A program made the position numbers and the translations under genes. The notes beneath the pieces are model-generated. The model saw only the letters and a list, made by a program, of their open reading frames with translations. It was not told the DNA's origin and searched no databases. A stretch of 64,000 nt of DNA from Ectocarpus siliculosus (taxonomy: Eukaryota > Sar > Phaeophyceae > Ectocarpales > Ectocarpaceae), in the NCBI GenBank assembly GCA_000310025.1, contig FN649740.1, positions 388,542-452,541 on the forward strand, written 5' to 3'. Below, one piece after another: positions 10,301 to 23,100 of this stretch; positions within the stretch are counted from its first letter, which is position 1; each line of letters begins with the position of its first letter.

Positions 10301-11937
10301 CAAGCGTGCGCTATTAGAACAAATGAGCGGCAGATCACTCGCAAAACACGTGGCGGAAGCAGTCAGTCGGCACTGGAGCAGCCCTCTCTCATTCAGTCGC
10401 CTGCTGAAAAGACAGGTACTTCTATAATACTTGGTGAAAAAACAAGTACCAGTAACCACAGCAGACACAGCGGGCAAAACTTCCACACTGAAGCCATGCC
10501 ACAATGACTTCGATACAGATCAAACTAAACCAGCTACAGTAGCATAGATCTTGCCTCGCGAGCCCGAGAGCGCCTTGAACGAAGTACACCACCAGAATCG
10601 CGACGACATCCCATGTCAACTCGATACCCTGCCCAAAGCGTCAAAAGGGGGTACGTGGCAAGGTCGCTTCAACGCGTTAAGACATGTTTCTGAAGGTCCC
10701 GAGTTCAGCAAGAACAACAGGAAAAATGAAAAATTAAACCCGTTGTATGCATATATCGGAAGGGGAGAATGGGGGGGCACAATGGAGCGCGAAAAGATCG
10801 ACAATACTTCTATGTCATTGCCGGCGACGTCTCCGTAGGATAGCCCTTATTATAGTGTCTCAACAGTTAGAATGGGTTGGTTTGAAACTGGCCAGGCGGC
10901 CGCAGTGATAGAAACAAGCCACTATTTGACGAATATGGTCATTGCGAGCCAGTAGCAGATTGGTGCTGGAACTTGGCCAGTGTTCATATCTGGTCTGTAC
11001 TCTCTCGTGGATGACTGGAGCCGAAAGTACTCAACGGCCACCAAATCGACCGCGGTTATGAGCATAAATAAACAGCATGTGAGGCGAGGGCGGAGCGGAG
11101 ATCGGTGGTCGACGTTGGGCAACAGGGCTAATAGACTACTTGCAGGCGCGTTGCTCCGTGCGCGAAGGTCTTTCCCAATCCTTGCTTCGCTGCAGCACAC
11201 CAATCCATTGCAAGTCTCGGTTCAAAATATGCAACCAGCCACAGTGTCGCTGTCTCCCGCCAAGGTATCACACATTGTCTCCCTGGGGAAGTACCCTCTT
11301 GAGGGGAACCGTTTCACAGGTTTCGCTGGTGGCCAGGAAATTGTAAACTGGAAGCAGTGGGAAGGTGAATCTTAAGATTCAATTGACAACGTACCTGAAC
11401 AGCAGCAGTATGGAAGAGCGGACCCATCAACATCACCTGTGCCTCATCCATTGCCAACCAGTATCACACTCTCATTCTACTGCGATTACATGGTTGAGTG
11501 TGTGACAGAAACGGTCTTGTACCGGCGAGGTCTGGGTACATCTTGGGTACATGACATGCGGACATTTTTCCCTCAATCAAATTGGCAGTCTGGGACCGCA
11601 GACTCACCTGTAGCGTAATCGGCCTAGAGAATGGCATGAGGCTTGCTTTGTCGCCCAACCCAGCCTCCTCGTCATTCGCGGCTGCGTTCTTTAGCCTGAG
11701 AGATGAAGACTGTCGCCTGGTCGTCCAGCTGCGCCCCCCCCCACCCCGAAGTAGTCCCACGCTGCCCCCGGTACGACTATCCCACCGCCGGTATGTTGTA
11801 GACGAAGGCTGATGATGTGCGTTGATGGGCGCGGAGCGGCGGCCCGAACACACCTGCCGGCCAGCACATGGGCTGAAGAACCCTTCACCTCCGACTATAG
11901 ACAGAAGAAAGACGCCCGCTATTTGCGGCAATCTCAT
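7369..11937 (-). CDS. Folate-biopterin transporter (FBT/BT1, MFS), plastid-targeted
   Basis: Membrane carrier of the folate-biopterin transporter family, expected to move folates or pterins across a plastid membrane. Exons, 5' to 3' on the minus strand: 11937-11608, 10628-10555, 10090-9944, 9488-9329, 9083-8866, 8620-8460, 8187-8033, 7758-7369. All phases fit and the protein is about 544 aa, normal for the family. Family motifs run across the junctions: [102 protein letters not shown] and [19 protein letters not shown]. Exon 1 encodes a signal peptide ([19 protein letters not shown]) followed by FFSP and a Ser/Arg-rich stretch, the bipartite presequence with Phe after the cleavage site used in heterokont plastids. 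An upstream in-frame ATG at 11994 would add 19 basic residues and bury the signal, so 11937 is preferred. The intron after exon 2 starts with GC. Confidence 0.9.
8355..8430 (+). repeat. Dispersed repeat family B, copy 1
   Basis: Located in the FBT intron between exons 6 and 7. It shares with 21990-22063 a GTTGTTGTNNTCNNCACATT block, an A run, CGTTCNGATCTCT and CCTCTGTCCGT or CATCTGTCCGT in the same order and spacing. Confidence 0.55.
10091..10554 (-). other. GC-AG intron in the FBT gene
   Basis: The donor reads GCGAG|GCAAGA and the acceptor ATACGCAG|GCTGG. Only this choice joins GLAR to [11 protein letters not shown] in frame, as the family requires. A GT donor at a nearby position would break the frame or the motif. 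Confidence 0.7.
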
Positions 11938-13855
11938 GGTACCAGCCCCGCGCGGTTGCGGACGGCTGCGCTTGTTTCGGTCTAGACTAAGCAATACCGT
12001 CCGTCGACTGCGTTAGTGATCTGGTGACGTTTGCAGGACTGAAGACTCTGATGAATGATCGATGGCCCTCACGTCGCCTTATCAGTGTTAGCAAGCACAA
12101 GGCGAGGAGACCTAAAAGGATGATTCGCTGTTGAGGGGAGGCCTTTGGACGTCCCCACGCACACGAAGCTGCACTTCCTTCGTGGACGTTGCAGCAGCAG
12201 CGTGCAAACACCACGGCGGCGTATCGGTTCGGGGAAACATGGACTAAAAAAAGAAAAATGCGGGGGATTAGTCTATGTATCTAGGATACGTATGTGGGTA
12301 TATTTCGAATGGGTAGTCTTTCTGTGTGTGTTTTTATTATTCCTTAATCCCAGTCCGAGGGTTGCTGTGAGCCGTGGGGGGGTCGTGGAGGAATAGCCGA
12401 GAGAGGGGAGAGATGCACGCAAACCCGGGTGTGAATACCACTTGAATTGGTTGAATTGAAGCTCCTGTACTCCGATCCCTGCGAATTTGGCGAGGGTCGT
12501 GACGCTGCTTTATTGCCGTCTCAGCGACTGCCATATGGATTCAAGGCAAAGGCCTGCCCCTGTCGTATCTGAGCACCCGAACTACCCTGTACCACCACCT
12601 TCACCTTAGATGTAGCCCATAAGTCACAGGTTATGCATTTTTTTCGCTTCATCGAAATCTGATGGGATGAAGGTGTGGCTGTCCGCGAAAACGTTTGATG
12701 AAAACTTCGGATATGCACTTAGGCTGAACGAACCAAGAGCACACCACACAAGCAGCACTTATGAAAACGACCGCGGCCTTTGAAACAGCTCGACACGGCT
12801 TCACTAATTCGGCATGGGGTCAGCGCCAGCGAGTCTTACCACACCCAAAATCAGGAACCCGGGCGATCTTGACATGACCAAGATCGTGTTGAACCAACAT
12901 GTGATACCGCTCTCGCAATGGAAGCTGCACCGCACGAAAAACCACTGCTTCAGCACGTAGTCCTGGACAACATGGCTCTTGCACTTCACCAGCAGAGCAG
13001 AAAAGGGACATAAGAAGAGTGAGGGATGAGGCAACAAAAAAAGGGTGCCTTGTCACATTGGACACCCTCGCACATGCGTCCCTAGTCTCGCCGTAACACT
13101 CGAAAGGTAACTTTTACATCTCGAACAGACATGGATGGGTGTTTGAAAACTCTGTTATGCCGCACATTCACAGAGAGCAGCCACAACAATCCTAACCCTA
13201 GCGCAAGAGGCACAGCTCGCGTCAGCGCAGATTACGCTGCGAAACGAATGCGCTCTCTGGCAAAAAAATTCCGTCTGTGCGCAAGCCTCGCTACCAAGGG
13301 CTCCAACGTAACGCTCAAAAGAAACAAATATCAGAGAGCGCACAACACAGAAAAAACGTGGGCAAATACCACGCAAGGGTCTCCATCTCTACTAAGAGCC
13401 CCAAACGCCAAACACCAAACGTACCATTACTCACGACGCAACGTCACGCAGTCTGTGTGCCAAATACAACGACGAGATAATTGTCGCACAACGCTGCCAG
13501 AGAAAAGGCATTCATTCGCCTGGACGCTGAGATCCGGGACTTCTCGTCGGGTGCAATCAGAGGCAGAAGCTTTCCACGCACCCTCCAAATCAGATCGAAT
13601 GCCGTGCACGTCGCGGCCGCTTGCGACAGGCGGGGCGACAGACACATAGTACCTCCAAACCCGCCAATGCGTGAGCATGTTCCCGTGTCTCTACCCGCTA
13701 TGCACACAAACAAACAAAGCTTCACCCCGCACAAGAGGCCTTGCTTGCACGCACACAACTAGCCACTCTATAACGCACAAGCTCCGCCTGCTGACGAGCA
13801 CCCGGGGGGGTAAGGGGAGACGTCGTGCTACCAGACCAGACAATGTCCGGCCGCC
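11938..13855. other. Intergenic between two minus-strand genes
   Basis: Should contain the FBT promoter (11.94 kb upward) and the 3' UTR of the DRG-regulatory gene (13.86 kb downward). The 172-codon + strand opening at 13131-13649 has no domain, is basic and low in coding quality, and is treated as chance. Confidence 0.5.
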
Positions 13856-16800
13856 TCACGCCCCCTCGTCGTCATCCAAGTCATCCAAGTCCTCATCGTC
13901 TCCTTCGAACAACGCCTCCTCCACCTTTACCCCCGCTGGTACCCCTCCTGCTGCCGCTGCTCCCGCAGCGCCTTCCTTCTCCTGCGCCAGTTTCGAAACA
14001 CGGGAAACAGAATTGGTGACCCATGAAAGCTCCGCCATCAACGATCATGCGCACGACACTACAAGCTGAATTCTGGCCTCGGGGGAGCACGCAGTACTCG
14101 AGGAAATATCTCTTGTGTTTCCGCGCATCAATACGACAAAGTCCTGAAAAGCAAGGCGATCGCCGCAGGACTGGAAAACGGCAACACATGAATCTCAAAA
14201 TATCCCTCCAGCCCGCGGGCAGCTACAAGCAAGGAAGGCCTCAAAACAAAGTAGCAACACTGGTCGGCAAATCCACACCATGGCCTTGCAAGCGTCACGT
14301 CTGCTGATGACGCTGCATCACCCATGCACGCTGTTGCCAAACACGCAATCAAAACCCGTAAAATACAGAATAACACCCGTGTCTCGGACAATGCCGCACC
14401 AACCGTGGGTGTGCCTTCGGATTGCAACAAACGAACATAAAAATATTGTCGTCTACATTAAGCCCGTGCCTCTTCGCCATCTGGTCGCCCCTCCTCGTCG
14501 TCGTCCTCGTCATTGCGCTGCTTCATCGTATCGTTGTCCACAGCGTCCGCATCGTCCTGTCGCAAGAATCACGTGCACGACCGGCACGCACAAAGTTGGG
14601 AGTGCTCTTCCTCAAGACGCCCTAACGTAGAGCGGCAGAGCTACAAAATACGTAGCAAAGCGGCACGTGGTAAGTACCCTGACCACACCATACCCAGCAC
14701 AAACGCAACAAGAGATTATTTTCTGCGCCATGCTTCTACCGATAAGCATCGCTTAACGTCGCACTCCAACCGATACTGCGTCCCCAAAACTGAAAAAAAT
14801 AGAGTACCCACAACAAAAATTATGCATATTTGTATGCATACAACGAATGGTATGCACCTGGATGAGTTATTGCGTGTAACCCCACACGGGGCCTGTTCGG
14901 CCGTTTTCCGCCTACATTTCTATCTCTCGTCCATTTTACAAAATCGGGTGCCGACACAGCGATGCCAATGAACGGAGTCGGGCAGGCGCGACGCATAATA
15001 CAGTCGTCCTCTTGACGAAGCTTGCGTCATCACTGCCTTCGCTGCGGGAGCGACAATGCTCATGTTCTTCTACTTGTCGACGGCATTCCGTGTCCCACGG
15101 CATACGGCCATCGGAGCGGCCATCCCAACCCGCCTCCCCGGGCCAACTATCACCGCCGGCAGAAGCACTGTGGTGATACTGTGTATGTCGGGAAGATGTG
15201 TATTCGTGCACGTGGCGAACGGGCTACATGTGTATTCCCTGGGCTCTTGCTGTTCGGTTTCGGCTTCAGCACACTATTATAATAATAGTACCTCGAAGAG
15301 AGTGGCGTCGTAGTCGTACAGGGCTCGACCGCTGAGGACGGACAGCCCCTTGCCCTTGTTCTTCTTCTTCATCTCCGCCTGGACCTGCAACGACGCAAAA
15401 CACACCAATGTTGACAAGACGGGCGGGCTCTCGGTGCCAGTCAAACCAAAACACACGGTAGTTTCAATCAGACGTACCGTTCAATAAACACAAAACACTT
15501 GATAAGCACGAGAAACAGAACCCAACCGCGAAGCGGGTTCTCGCAGTGCACATGTAACGAACGAATGCACGCATGGATAACAGTGGCCATTACATATATA
15601 ACATTTCACTTGCTTGCCAACGGCAGTACAGTTGCGATACACGTGCGTAAATCATATATCCTTGTTCGTGACCTTCAGCAACGCAGAAGTGCTTTGAGAC
15701 TAAATTCACCCTCGAAGAATACATCGCAATCAACTGAAACCCACACAGAAGTAGCTCCAGCTAAAGGAAAGTAATCGCATGGAGCGGGCGAGCACGGAGC
15801 GTTTCAATAGCCAACCGTGTGAGTCGTGGGGCGTTTCGCTTCGGCAACTCTTGAAACACTCCCAACAGGAGAACTCCCAACAGGAGCAACACCAATATGA
15901 GCAGTATTCGCGACAACCAGAGCAGAGGCCAATCGCAAATATGATGACAAGCAAAGGCACTAAAACAGCAGCGGCAACAAACGTATGTAACGCCAACACC
16001 ACTTCACGCCAGTGTACCGTAACCAACAACATACCTTGCGCCGCTCTTCCGCAAGCTTTTTCGCCTTCCGATCCGCCTTCCATTTTGCCAAGGTCTCCTG
16101 GTTGACGGGAGTCCCCTGGAAGGAAGATGGCGATTGTACCGTGTAGGCAAAGAAAGCAACGTGGCAAGAAGCGTCGAGCAGATAAGGGTGTCAAGCAAAG
16201 AAACTGTCGTCCAGGATACAGTGTACCCTCGTGGAACCTGTTGCAAACTGTTTTGTCACTCTGTCTCCAGAAGTCAGCCGTGATACAACGGGTGCATGCG
16301 ACGCGAATTGCCTATTGTTTTATCCGCGCCCACGAGCGAGCCAAGATAACTAGCCGAGTCGAGCCAGGAACGCCCCCACCCCGTAGCGGCGGCGCTTTTC
16401 TCCCTTCGTCCCGTGTTCGTGGTTCTGACTCACCTGCTTGCCCTCCCTGTGCAGCTTAGTTCTCTGCTCCTCGATCATGTCCTCCAAGGTCTTCTCTCCC
16501 TCCTCGATGACGAAGGTCTCCTGAACCTGTTTGGCCTTCGTTTCGACGGCCACCGCTGGGGTCTTCCCCTTCCCGGCAGTGCCACCCTGGTGTTAACACC
16601 ACCGCGTCACACGATCATCAACAGACCAACACATCGTTTAGAAAAAAAAGGGTACGTAAAAAATCAAGTTCTTTTTATCAAGGGGGATTGAAACGATGAG
16701 ATGGCATTGCATATTCGGGGTGAACGAGTTGCCCGGCTATGTACCGATCCATTTCGAGGTACCGAGCTTTGTCGGGTGGCTCATGGAAGCGGTAGCAAAG

Positions 16801-19483
16801 CTTCGTTGATTATCATGGCAGAAACGCGCGTGGATGAGTTTATCATCGCAAACACACAAAACACGTCTTGGGAAAGCGTACAAACGTAGACAGGAAATCA
16901 AAGTGACGTCCACCAGTGCTGCTTGTAGAATGTAAATGCAAAACTTTAGTCCAGTGGGTTAGGCCTCAACACACCTCCGCTCCAACACCTTTAGACTAAT
17001 CAACAACTTCTTGCATCGCACCTTCTTTACTCCGGTGAGGAGAGCCTCGTCGAACAAGGCCGCGAGCTCCGCCTCCTGCGCTTTCTTCGCCTGAGACACG
17101 AAACGTCAGTCCAGGAACATCGAGAAAAATTAGCCGTGTGTTACATGCAATGAGATTTTGATGCTGCCGGGCAAGTGTTTTCCGGCAAAAGGACGGAGTA
17201 CTAACGAGTAGGACTTGATGAAGCACGACTCAAGCTGGGCGAAAAAACGGGACCCCACAGGGTGAAACAACGACCACAGCAGCAGCAGCTATCCGGGGTT
17301 TCTCGTCGTTGTCAATGAACTCACCCTCGCCGTCCCCACAAATCGGCATGTACCCGGGTCATTTCAAGTTTATCCGACAGGCCATGCGCAGATTGCTGCA
17401 CAAAATGTGCCTTCGATCAAAAACGCATCCTACCTAATCGCCCCCGCCAGGAGATAAAGCAGCAACGTGGAAACGGGACATAAATATTCGCACGTCATTG
17501 GCCAACCCGTGCGGGCATGGCAACGCAAACACAATGTACGGCGTACACATTTTCATAGTGCTGTTGCACCACCCAACCAAAGGGATCTGCAGTACTGTAC
17601 TTCTACCAATAACAATGACGATCACTCAGCCAGCATTGTTGCAATCTAAACGAATCAACTTCGACGTTTTCCACAAACGTGAGAAAGAAGCGCGGGTATT
17701 TGACAATAAAAACGAAAAACCCACGATCTGCCGATATGCCAGGTGCACCTTGTGAAGTGAATGATAGCGTACCTCCTTTGAAGCCATCTTCTTGCTCTTG
17801 GCGGCATCGGAAGCGCGTTGCTGCTCCGTCGAGTTGACGCTCTTCTGCACGGTGCTGATGTATTTCTGAAGAATAAGTAGCACACCGACGAGAGATACCC
17901 ACACCCACCGTCCCGACAACACGCAAAGGTCCCGAATAAATAGTCAAACATTGAAATGAGAATGCACATTGGGCTGCTGCTTGCTTGGCATGGGTCGCAC
18001 ACATATCATCCTCTCTGGTGCAAAAAATGATCAGGGTCGCCAACGCATCTGACGGCAAACCCGTCAGTTCTGGTGCAAAAAAAGCGTCAGGACCGCGATG
18101 TATCTAACGGCAAATTTGCACAAGCTCGTGAAGAATCCAACTGGATACCTATTTGCCGCGGTGTGCGCTCAGGGGGGTTGCCCCACAAGTCTGGGATCTT
18201 CGGTGGGAGGTGTGCAAGAGCCAGACGGGACTAGCCCACAGCGACAAAAAAACAGAGCTGGCAGCACCGACATGTGCTCCATGCTTGTATTGCGTGCGTA
18301 GAACTGTCATTCAACAATTTTAGCATTGCATTCTCCCCACCGGAAAGGTGTCAACTTGTATCTAAGCCCTTTCGTAGCAACACCTTACCCTTAGGTGGTC
18401 ACGGGGCAACAAGTGTTTTCGCTGCCCACTGCATTCAGGCGCAGAAGGGAGAGGGTGGGCTATCGAGCATACCGCTGAGCTAATGAACGGAAGGAGAGCT
18501 GCGATGCACTTCGTGTACAGGGGTGGACGTACCACGAGGAGAAGCCTTCGCCCGCACACGACATGACATGACGACTTGTAGATATCATCACAGCTTACAG
18601 TACCTGGACGGACTTGCTCTTGTTCTTGTTCTTGAGGCCGAAGGTCTTGTCCTCGATCAGCTGCGAAGACACAGCAGGTGTAGGGATTCCACGACAGGCA
18701 ACGGCAACGACCGAGAGAGGTAGTCGAGGGCGGGCCCGCAAAGACGACGGGGGAGGGGGATGGTGCAGGAGAAACGGTTCAGAGATGAAAACAAACTCCG
18801 CCATTGTCGTCTTGCTATCCCCGCTATGCTAAGCAAGCTTTAGTTTTCGAACGTACATGTAGCAAACGGTGCCCATAAGAAAAAATTCCTACACACTCGC
18901 GTGGTGCACTGCGCTGTTCTCGTGTTAGCACAGGTCAGAATCGGTCGTTCTTTTCGCCATCTCGATGTTCCTCGTGCGGATCGCTCAAAACGCGAAACAC
19001 ACCGCCGATCGCACAAACGTCACGCAAGTCACAAAAGCTAGCGGGACTAGCGGGAAAGAAAGAGGTCACAAGCGACAAAGCACTCAGGACACAATCGGCC
19101 TTTTCAAAACGCAAGCTTCAGAATTCACCTGCTTTTTCTTGGTGGCGACAGCCTTCTTGCCCTTCTGCTGCTTCGGCGGCTGTTGGAGAGTGGCGGCGGG
19201 ATTGTCGATCAAACGCGGCGAAGGCAGGTTGGTTGTGAGTATTTCGTGGGGGTACAAATGACACGTAGGCTTTGCAACACCCTCGCACTGCGGCTTGTTC
19301 TCCATTTTCTTGACGTCAAGCCTTGCCGTGCCCGGTTCAGATGTATAGCAGATGTACTTCTAAATATTGTAGCCTGCCCCAAGCAAGGTCACCAAGCAAG
19401 GTCACTGCCGGTGTTGTAGTAACACTTGATTGAAGCCTAACAGGCCAGAAAGTGTGATCTCTCGATTGCTGCTGTCTCACCAT
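13856..19483 (-). CDS. DRG-family-regulatory protein (DFRP; ZC3H15/Tma46-like), no zinc fingers
   Basis: Probable partner and stabiliser of the translation-associated GTPase DRG. Exons on the minus strand: 5' UTR plus ATG ending at 19481; 19179-19129; 18660-18604; 17865-17773; 17090-17022; 16586-16434; 16115-16035; 15384-15292; 13981-13856. The protein is about 241 aa and every intron is phase 0. Family motifs in order: PPKQQKGKKAVATKKKQ, LIEDKTFGLKNKNKSKSVQ then KYI (the ZC3H15 N-terminal signature), a Lys/Ala-rich helix ending AALFDEALLTGVKK, the DFRP core TLEDMIEEQRTKL and GTPVNQETLAKWK, then KGKGLSVLSGRALYDYDATLF, and an acidic tail (EALFEGDDEDLDDLDDD). ZC3H15 proteins carry two CCCH fingers between the N-terminal part and the DFRP core. 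Here exon 5 joins directly to GGTAGKGKTP and no Cys/His exon is visible in the intervening intron. The initiator codon sits alone before an intron (AACATG|GTGAGA). Confidence 0.85.
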
Positions 19484-20186
19484 GTTGTATTTTTAAACTC
19501 TGTCGAATAAGCTTGGGCCTCTCTCCAGAAAATCGGTCCTCCAACGCACGTCGCTCGCGGACTTCCCTTCCTTTCCTTTCTCTAAGGTGCTGCTGTACTT
19601 GTTGGCTTGGGTGCCGCTTCAAGGCGCCCTCTTCTTGCCTAGGGTTGCTGCTGCGATGTTACAGAGTGAGCCTTCGGCTGCCTGCCTCCTGCATATTTAG
19701 GGGGGGGGGTTATTGGAAGCGAGGAGGATGGACAAGGAGAAGATGAGGATGGAGTATACGTAACACGGCTGCATCGTACAGGAGGGCACGTGCTGGACGA
19801 GGTGTCCATGCCAAGACGATGGCAGGGCTGTAAGAGGTGGGAGGGAGGCGAGAGAGAGGACATGTGGATGAGTTTGTTGGAATTCAGCCTGTTCTTTCAC
19901 CATGCTTCCAAATCATCAAGGGAAGGGCCGAAACTTGTCAAGGCGTCATCAAAGGCTGTACTCGTTACTTTAGCATACCAGGCAATCCATCTAGCCTCAC
20001 CATTCGACGTGGAACCTGTGCAGCAGTGTGGGCGTCAAAGAGCGGAGCAACGCGGTGTGTCATTTGGCGGAACCCCCCCCCCCCCCCTTTGAGGCCCGCA
20101 CACGATCGGTGTGACCTGTGTGACCAACTGACCAGCCACCGCGCTAGCAGGCTAGCCGTCTTCACGTGCTGCCAGTGCGGTGACCG
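19484..20186. promoter_or_regulatory. Divergent (shared) upstream region of the DFRP and Rab genes
   Basis: The two start codons face away from each other about 700 bp apart (1.14 kb if the inner Rab Met is used). Promoters and 5' UTRs of both genes must lie here. It contains a G run near 19700 and a 15-base C run at 20073-20087. No defined motif is claimed. Confidence 0.4.
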
Positions 20187-23100
20187 ATGATCTTTGACCC
20201 TGCGCTGGCCGCGGCCGCCCGAAGGCACCAGCGAGCTCAAAACAAGGTCAACAAATCTCCCACACCTGGAGGCTTGCCTACTTCCCCAGCTGACAACAAT
20301 AATAACAACCGGAACAACAACGTTTCCTCATCAACCAGCACGGATTCAACAAAGGTTCCGCTACCCATCGACGATGCCGCAGCAGCAGCAGCAGCCGACA
20401 CGACTCCTCCTTCCACAAGCAGCGATTCCGGCGCGGCCAAAGATCTTGTGACAGGCGAGAAAGCGAGATCGACCAGCAGTAGTAGTGGTGATGCGGGCAG
20501 CAGCAGCGGCGGCGCGGCGGCGGCGGTGGCACTGGGTGGAACGGCTTCTTCGAATTCCAATGGGGTGGACTTTGAAGGAGCCACGGCGAGAGCTCGGGCG
20601 GGGGGTGGGGCGTCAAGACAGAGACAAATGAAGCCGCGGGTGTTGTTGAAGATCGTCGTGCTCGGATGCAGCAACGTGAGTTGTTTTTTCGCCAGCGGAG
20701 AGCGAGTGACATCTGTCGTTGTGTTATTATCTTATTTTTGAAACACGGCAAATGATGATATGATTGCTCGAGCGGCTTCTGCGGGATAGACTAAGTCAAG
20801 CGCACGATGGCATCCATCACCCACACGTGCAAAAGACGAAAGCCCTTGAACGCTTGCGACGTCGGTCATGTAGTGTGGTACAGGCGAAGTGTTCGAAGGA
20901 AATGCAACGGAACAGCCATGTGCTACATCTACAGCAGCTGCTGTTGTCATCGCGTACTCGAATTCTCATACATGATTATCCGCCGATGGTAATCTACCGT
21001 ATGATGTCTCTTCTCTACATACATGTAGAATGACTGACAGTCGTCATTTCTTTTGCAGACCTAAAAGCACATGTGCTCCGGGATGTGTTGAAGTCTCTTC
21101 ACAAGGAAGGTTGGGAAGGTTCGGTGATTCCTGCCGGAAACTGGAGTTTTCAGAAGTGTGTCGGAGTTTTACAGTTTTACTTCCTTCCGCACGTTGGTCG
21201 TCATCTCATTTTGAAAGTTTGTCTCTCGTAATGTCTGCCCGCCCTTGACGGTCTAACCTCGTCGCCTCGAGACCTCCGACACAGCAGGGTCACACTAATG
21301 TCTTCCTCCATTTCGAAGGGTTAGGCAGTCCCTTCTCTCGAGCACACTTAAGTGCGAAGAAGTGCCTTCTACGGTGCTGTTATTTAGTAGGACGACCTGC
21401 TGGCAAGGATTTATCTCGCCTACATTATAGTAGATTCGAATTGGCAAACCAAGCCTCTCTTTGCAGTATGTAGGAGGCGTTGAGGGCTTGCCAATGCATG
21501 TTGTGCCCTAAAAACCGTCGTCGCGCCACACCGGATCGAATCGTCTTCGCAAAAAACTCTTCGCAAACAAGCCCGTGACTGCACGTGTCCATTGTTGTCT
21601 TCACATTAATGTGCGTCATAAACTCTTCCCCTGGGCCTTGCTACGCGGTGTTGCTGTTGTGAGGCGTGGGAGGTGTAGTCTCCGAAGTACGACCGGTACC
21701 ATGTTCGACGAGCATGCGCTGGAATCAAGTCCGCTGCAGAAAATATTTCACCATGGCACGTGATGTTTTCCAAACATGGATGCAAATTAAGTTTGTGACG
21801 TGAACTTTTTGCCATTGGGTTCAACAGGGCCTACACTCGTCAACCATGGACGTACGTGGTCCAGTCGCAGTTGCACACGATATGGGCACTCTATTTGGCC
21901 ACAGCTACTACTGCTGTGCTGCGCTGTGTTACTCGACCCGCTGCAGAATACTTTCATGAGATAAAGGCGTCCCACCTGAATTGCACGTTGTTGTCGTTGT
22001 TGTCGTCGTCTCCACATTAAAAACCGTTCCGATCTCTCTACCCAGCACCTTCCTCTGTCCGTACTCATCAAACACTTCCACTTGACCGGTAGACCGCCAC
22101 ATGTATACACGTGGATGTTGTCGGGCCGATTTTCACATCACACAACACCTTTCGGCATATATGTCTCACGTATGACGCACTAACTCTACAGCCGGGGCCG
22201 CGCGGGGTTTTCTTGTTATGTTTCGAAGTTAAACCACTAGACCACCGGGGCGACCGGTCTCACGCGATGCGAAAAACAGGTCGGGAAAACGAGCCTGATG
22301 AAGCGGTACGCCGCCGGGGACTTCACGGACTACCGCCGCCCAACCATCGGTGCGGATTTCATGACCAAGGAAGTCGTGGAAGGGGACCAGCCGATGCTTT
22401 TACAGGTATAAGGTCATCACTGGAGCAGCAGCGACGACGAGGCTCTCGATTGATCGGCAGCCGTCCCTTTCGGGAGTCCTTTAAATTTGCGTCTCTTTTT
22501 TCTGTCGGGCATGTGCGTGTACTTCGCAGTACCCGTTATTCTGGATGTCAGCTTGTGTAAGCGCAGGATGTACAGCGTGTACGTACGCCGTACCCGCAAC
22601 TGCCTTGGACTTGCTCTCATACCCACAACGTTTCCCTCTTGCTGCTATCGTCCCTGATAGACCACCACGGAAGGGTTGTTGGACTTTTGTTGCGTACAAT
22701 AGAGAGCATGGGTGCGACAATTTCCCTGTCATGTACCGCAGAGGCCTTGTCACGATATCTTACATCTTGTTGATCGTCGTTTTGTCGATTGCGGTGCTTG
22801 TTCAGATATGGGACACGGCGGGGCAGGAACGGTTTCACGGGGGCTCCTTGGGGTCGGGGTTCTTCCGAGGCGCCAACGCGGCCTTGCTGGTGTACGACGT
22901 GGCTTGCGCGGTGTCCTTCGAGCAGGTGCGTTTGTTCGGCAGTGCTGCATGGAAGGGCATGACGCTTTGGTCAAGATTCCCGGCTCCCTTCTTGTCGCCA
23001 TTGTTTGAGAGGTTTGGGGTACTTGATCCGCCGATTCTTGCGAGAAAAGGGGAAGGAGCACTGGAGTGTGCACCGGACCTCTCTTCTCCTACTAGCTAGG

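Noticed and set aside
13131-13649. A 172-codon + strand opening.
   Set aside because: Basic, Ser/Thr/Arg-rich, no motif, lying downstream of the DFRP stop; probably antisense of a 3' UTR.
16587-17021. A hidden CCCH zinc-finger exon in the DFRP gene.
   Set aside because: The minus-strand frames show no Cys-x8-Cys-x5-Cys-x3-His pattern or splice-bounded exon.
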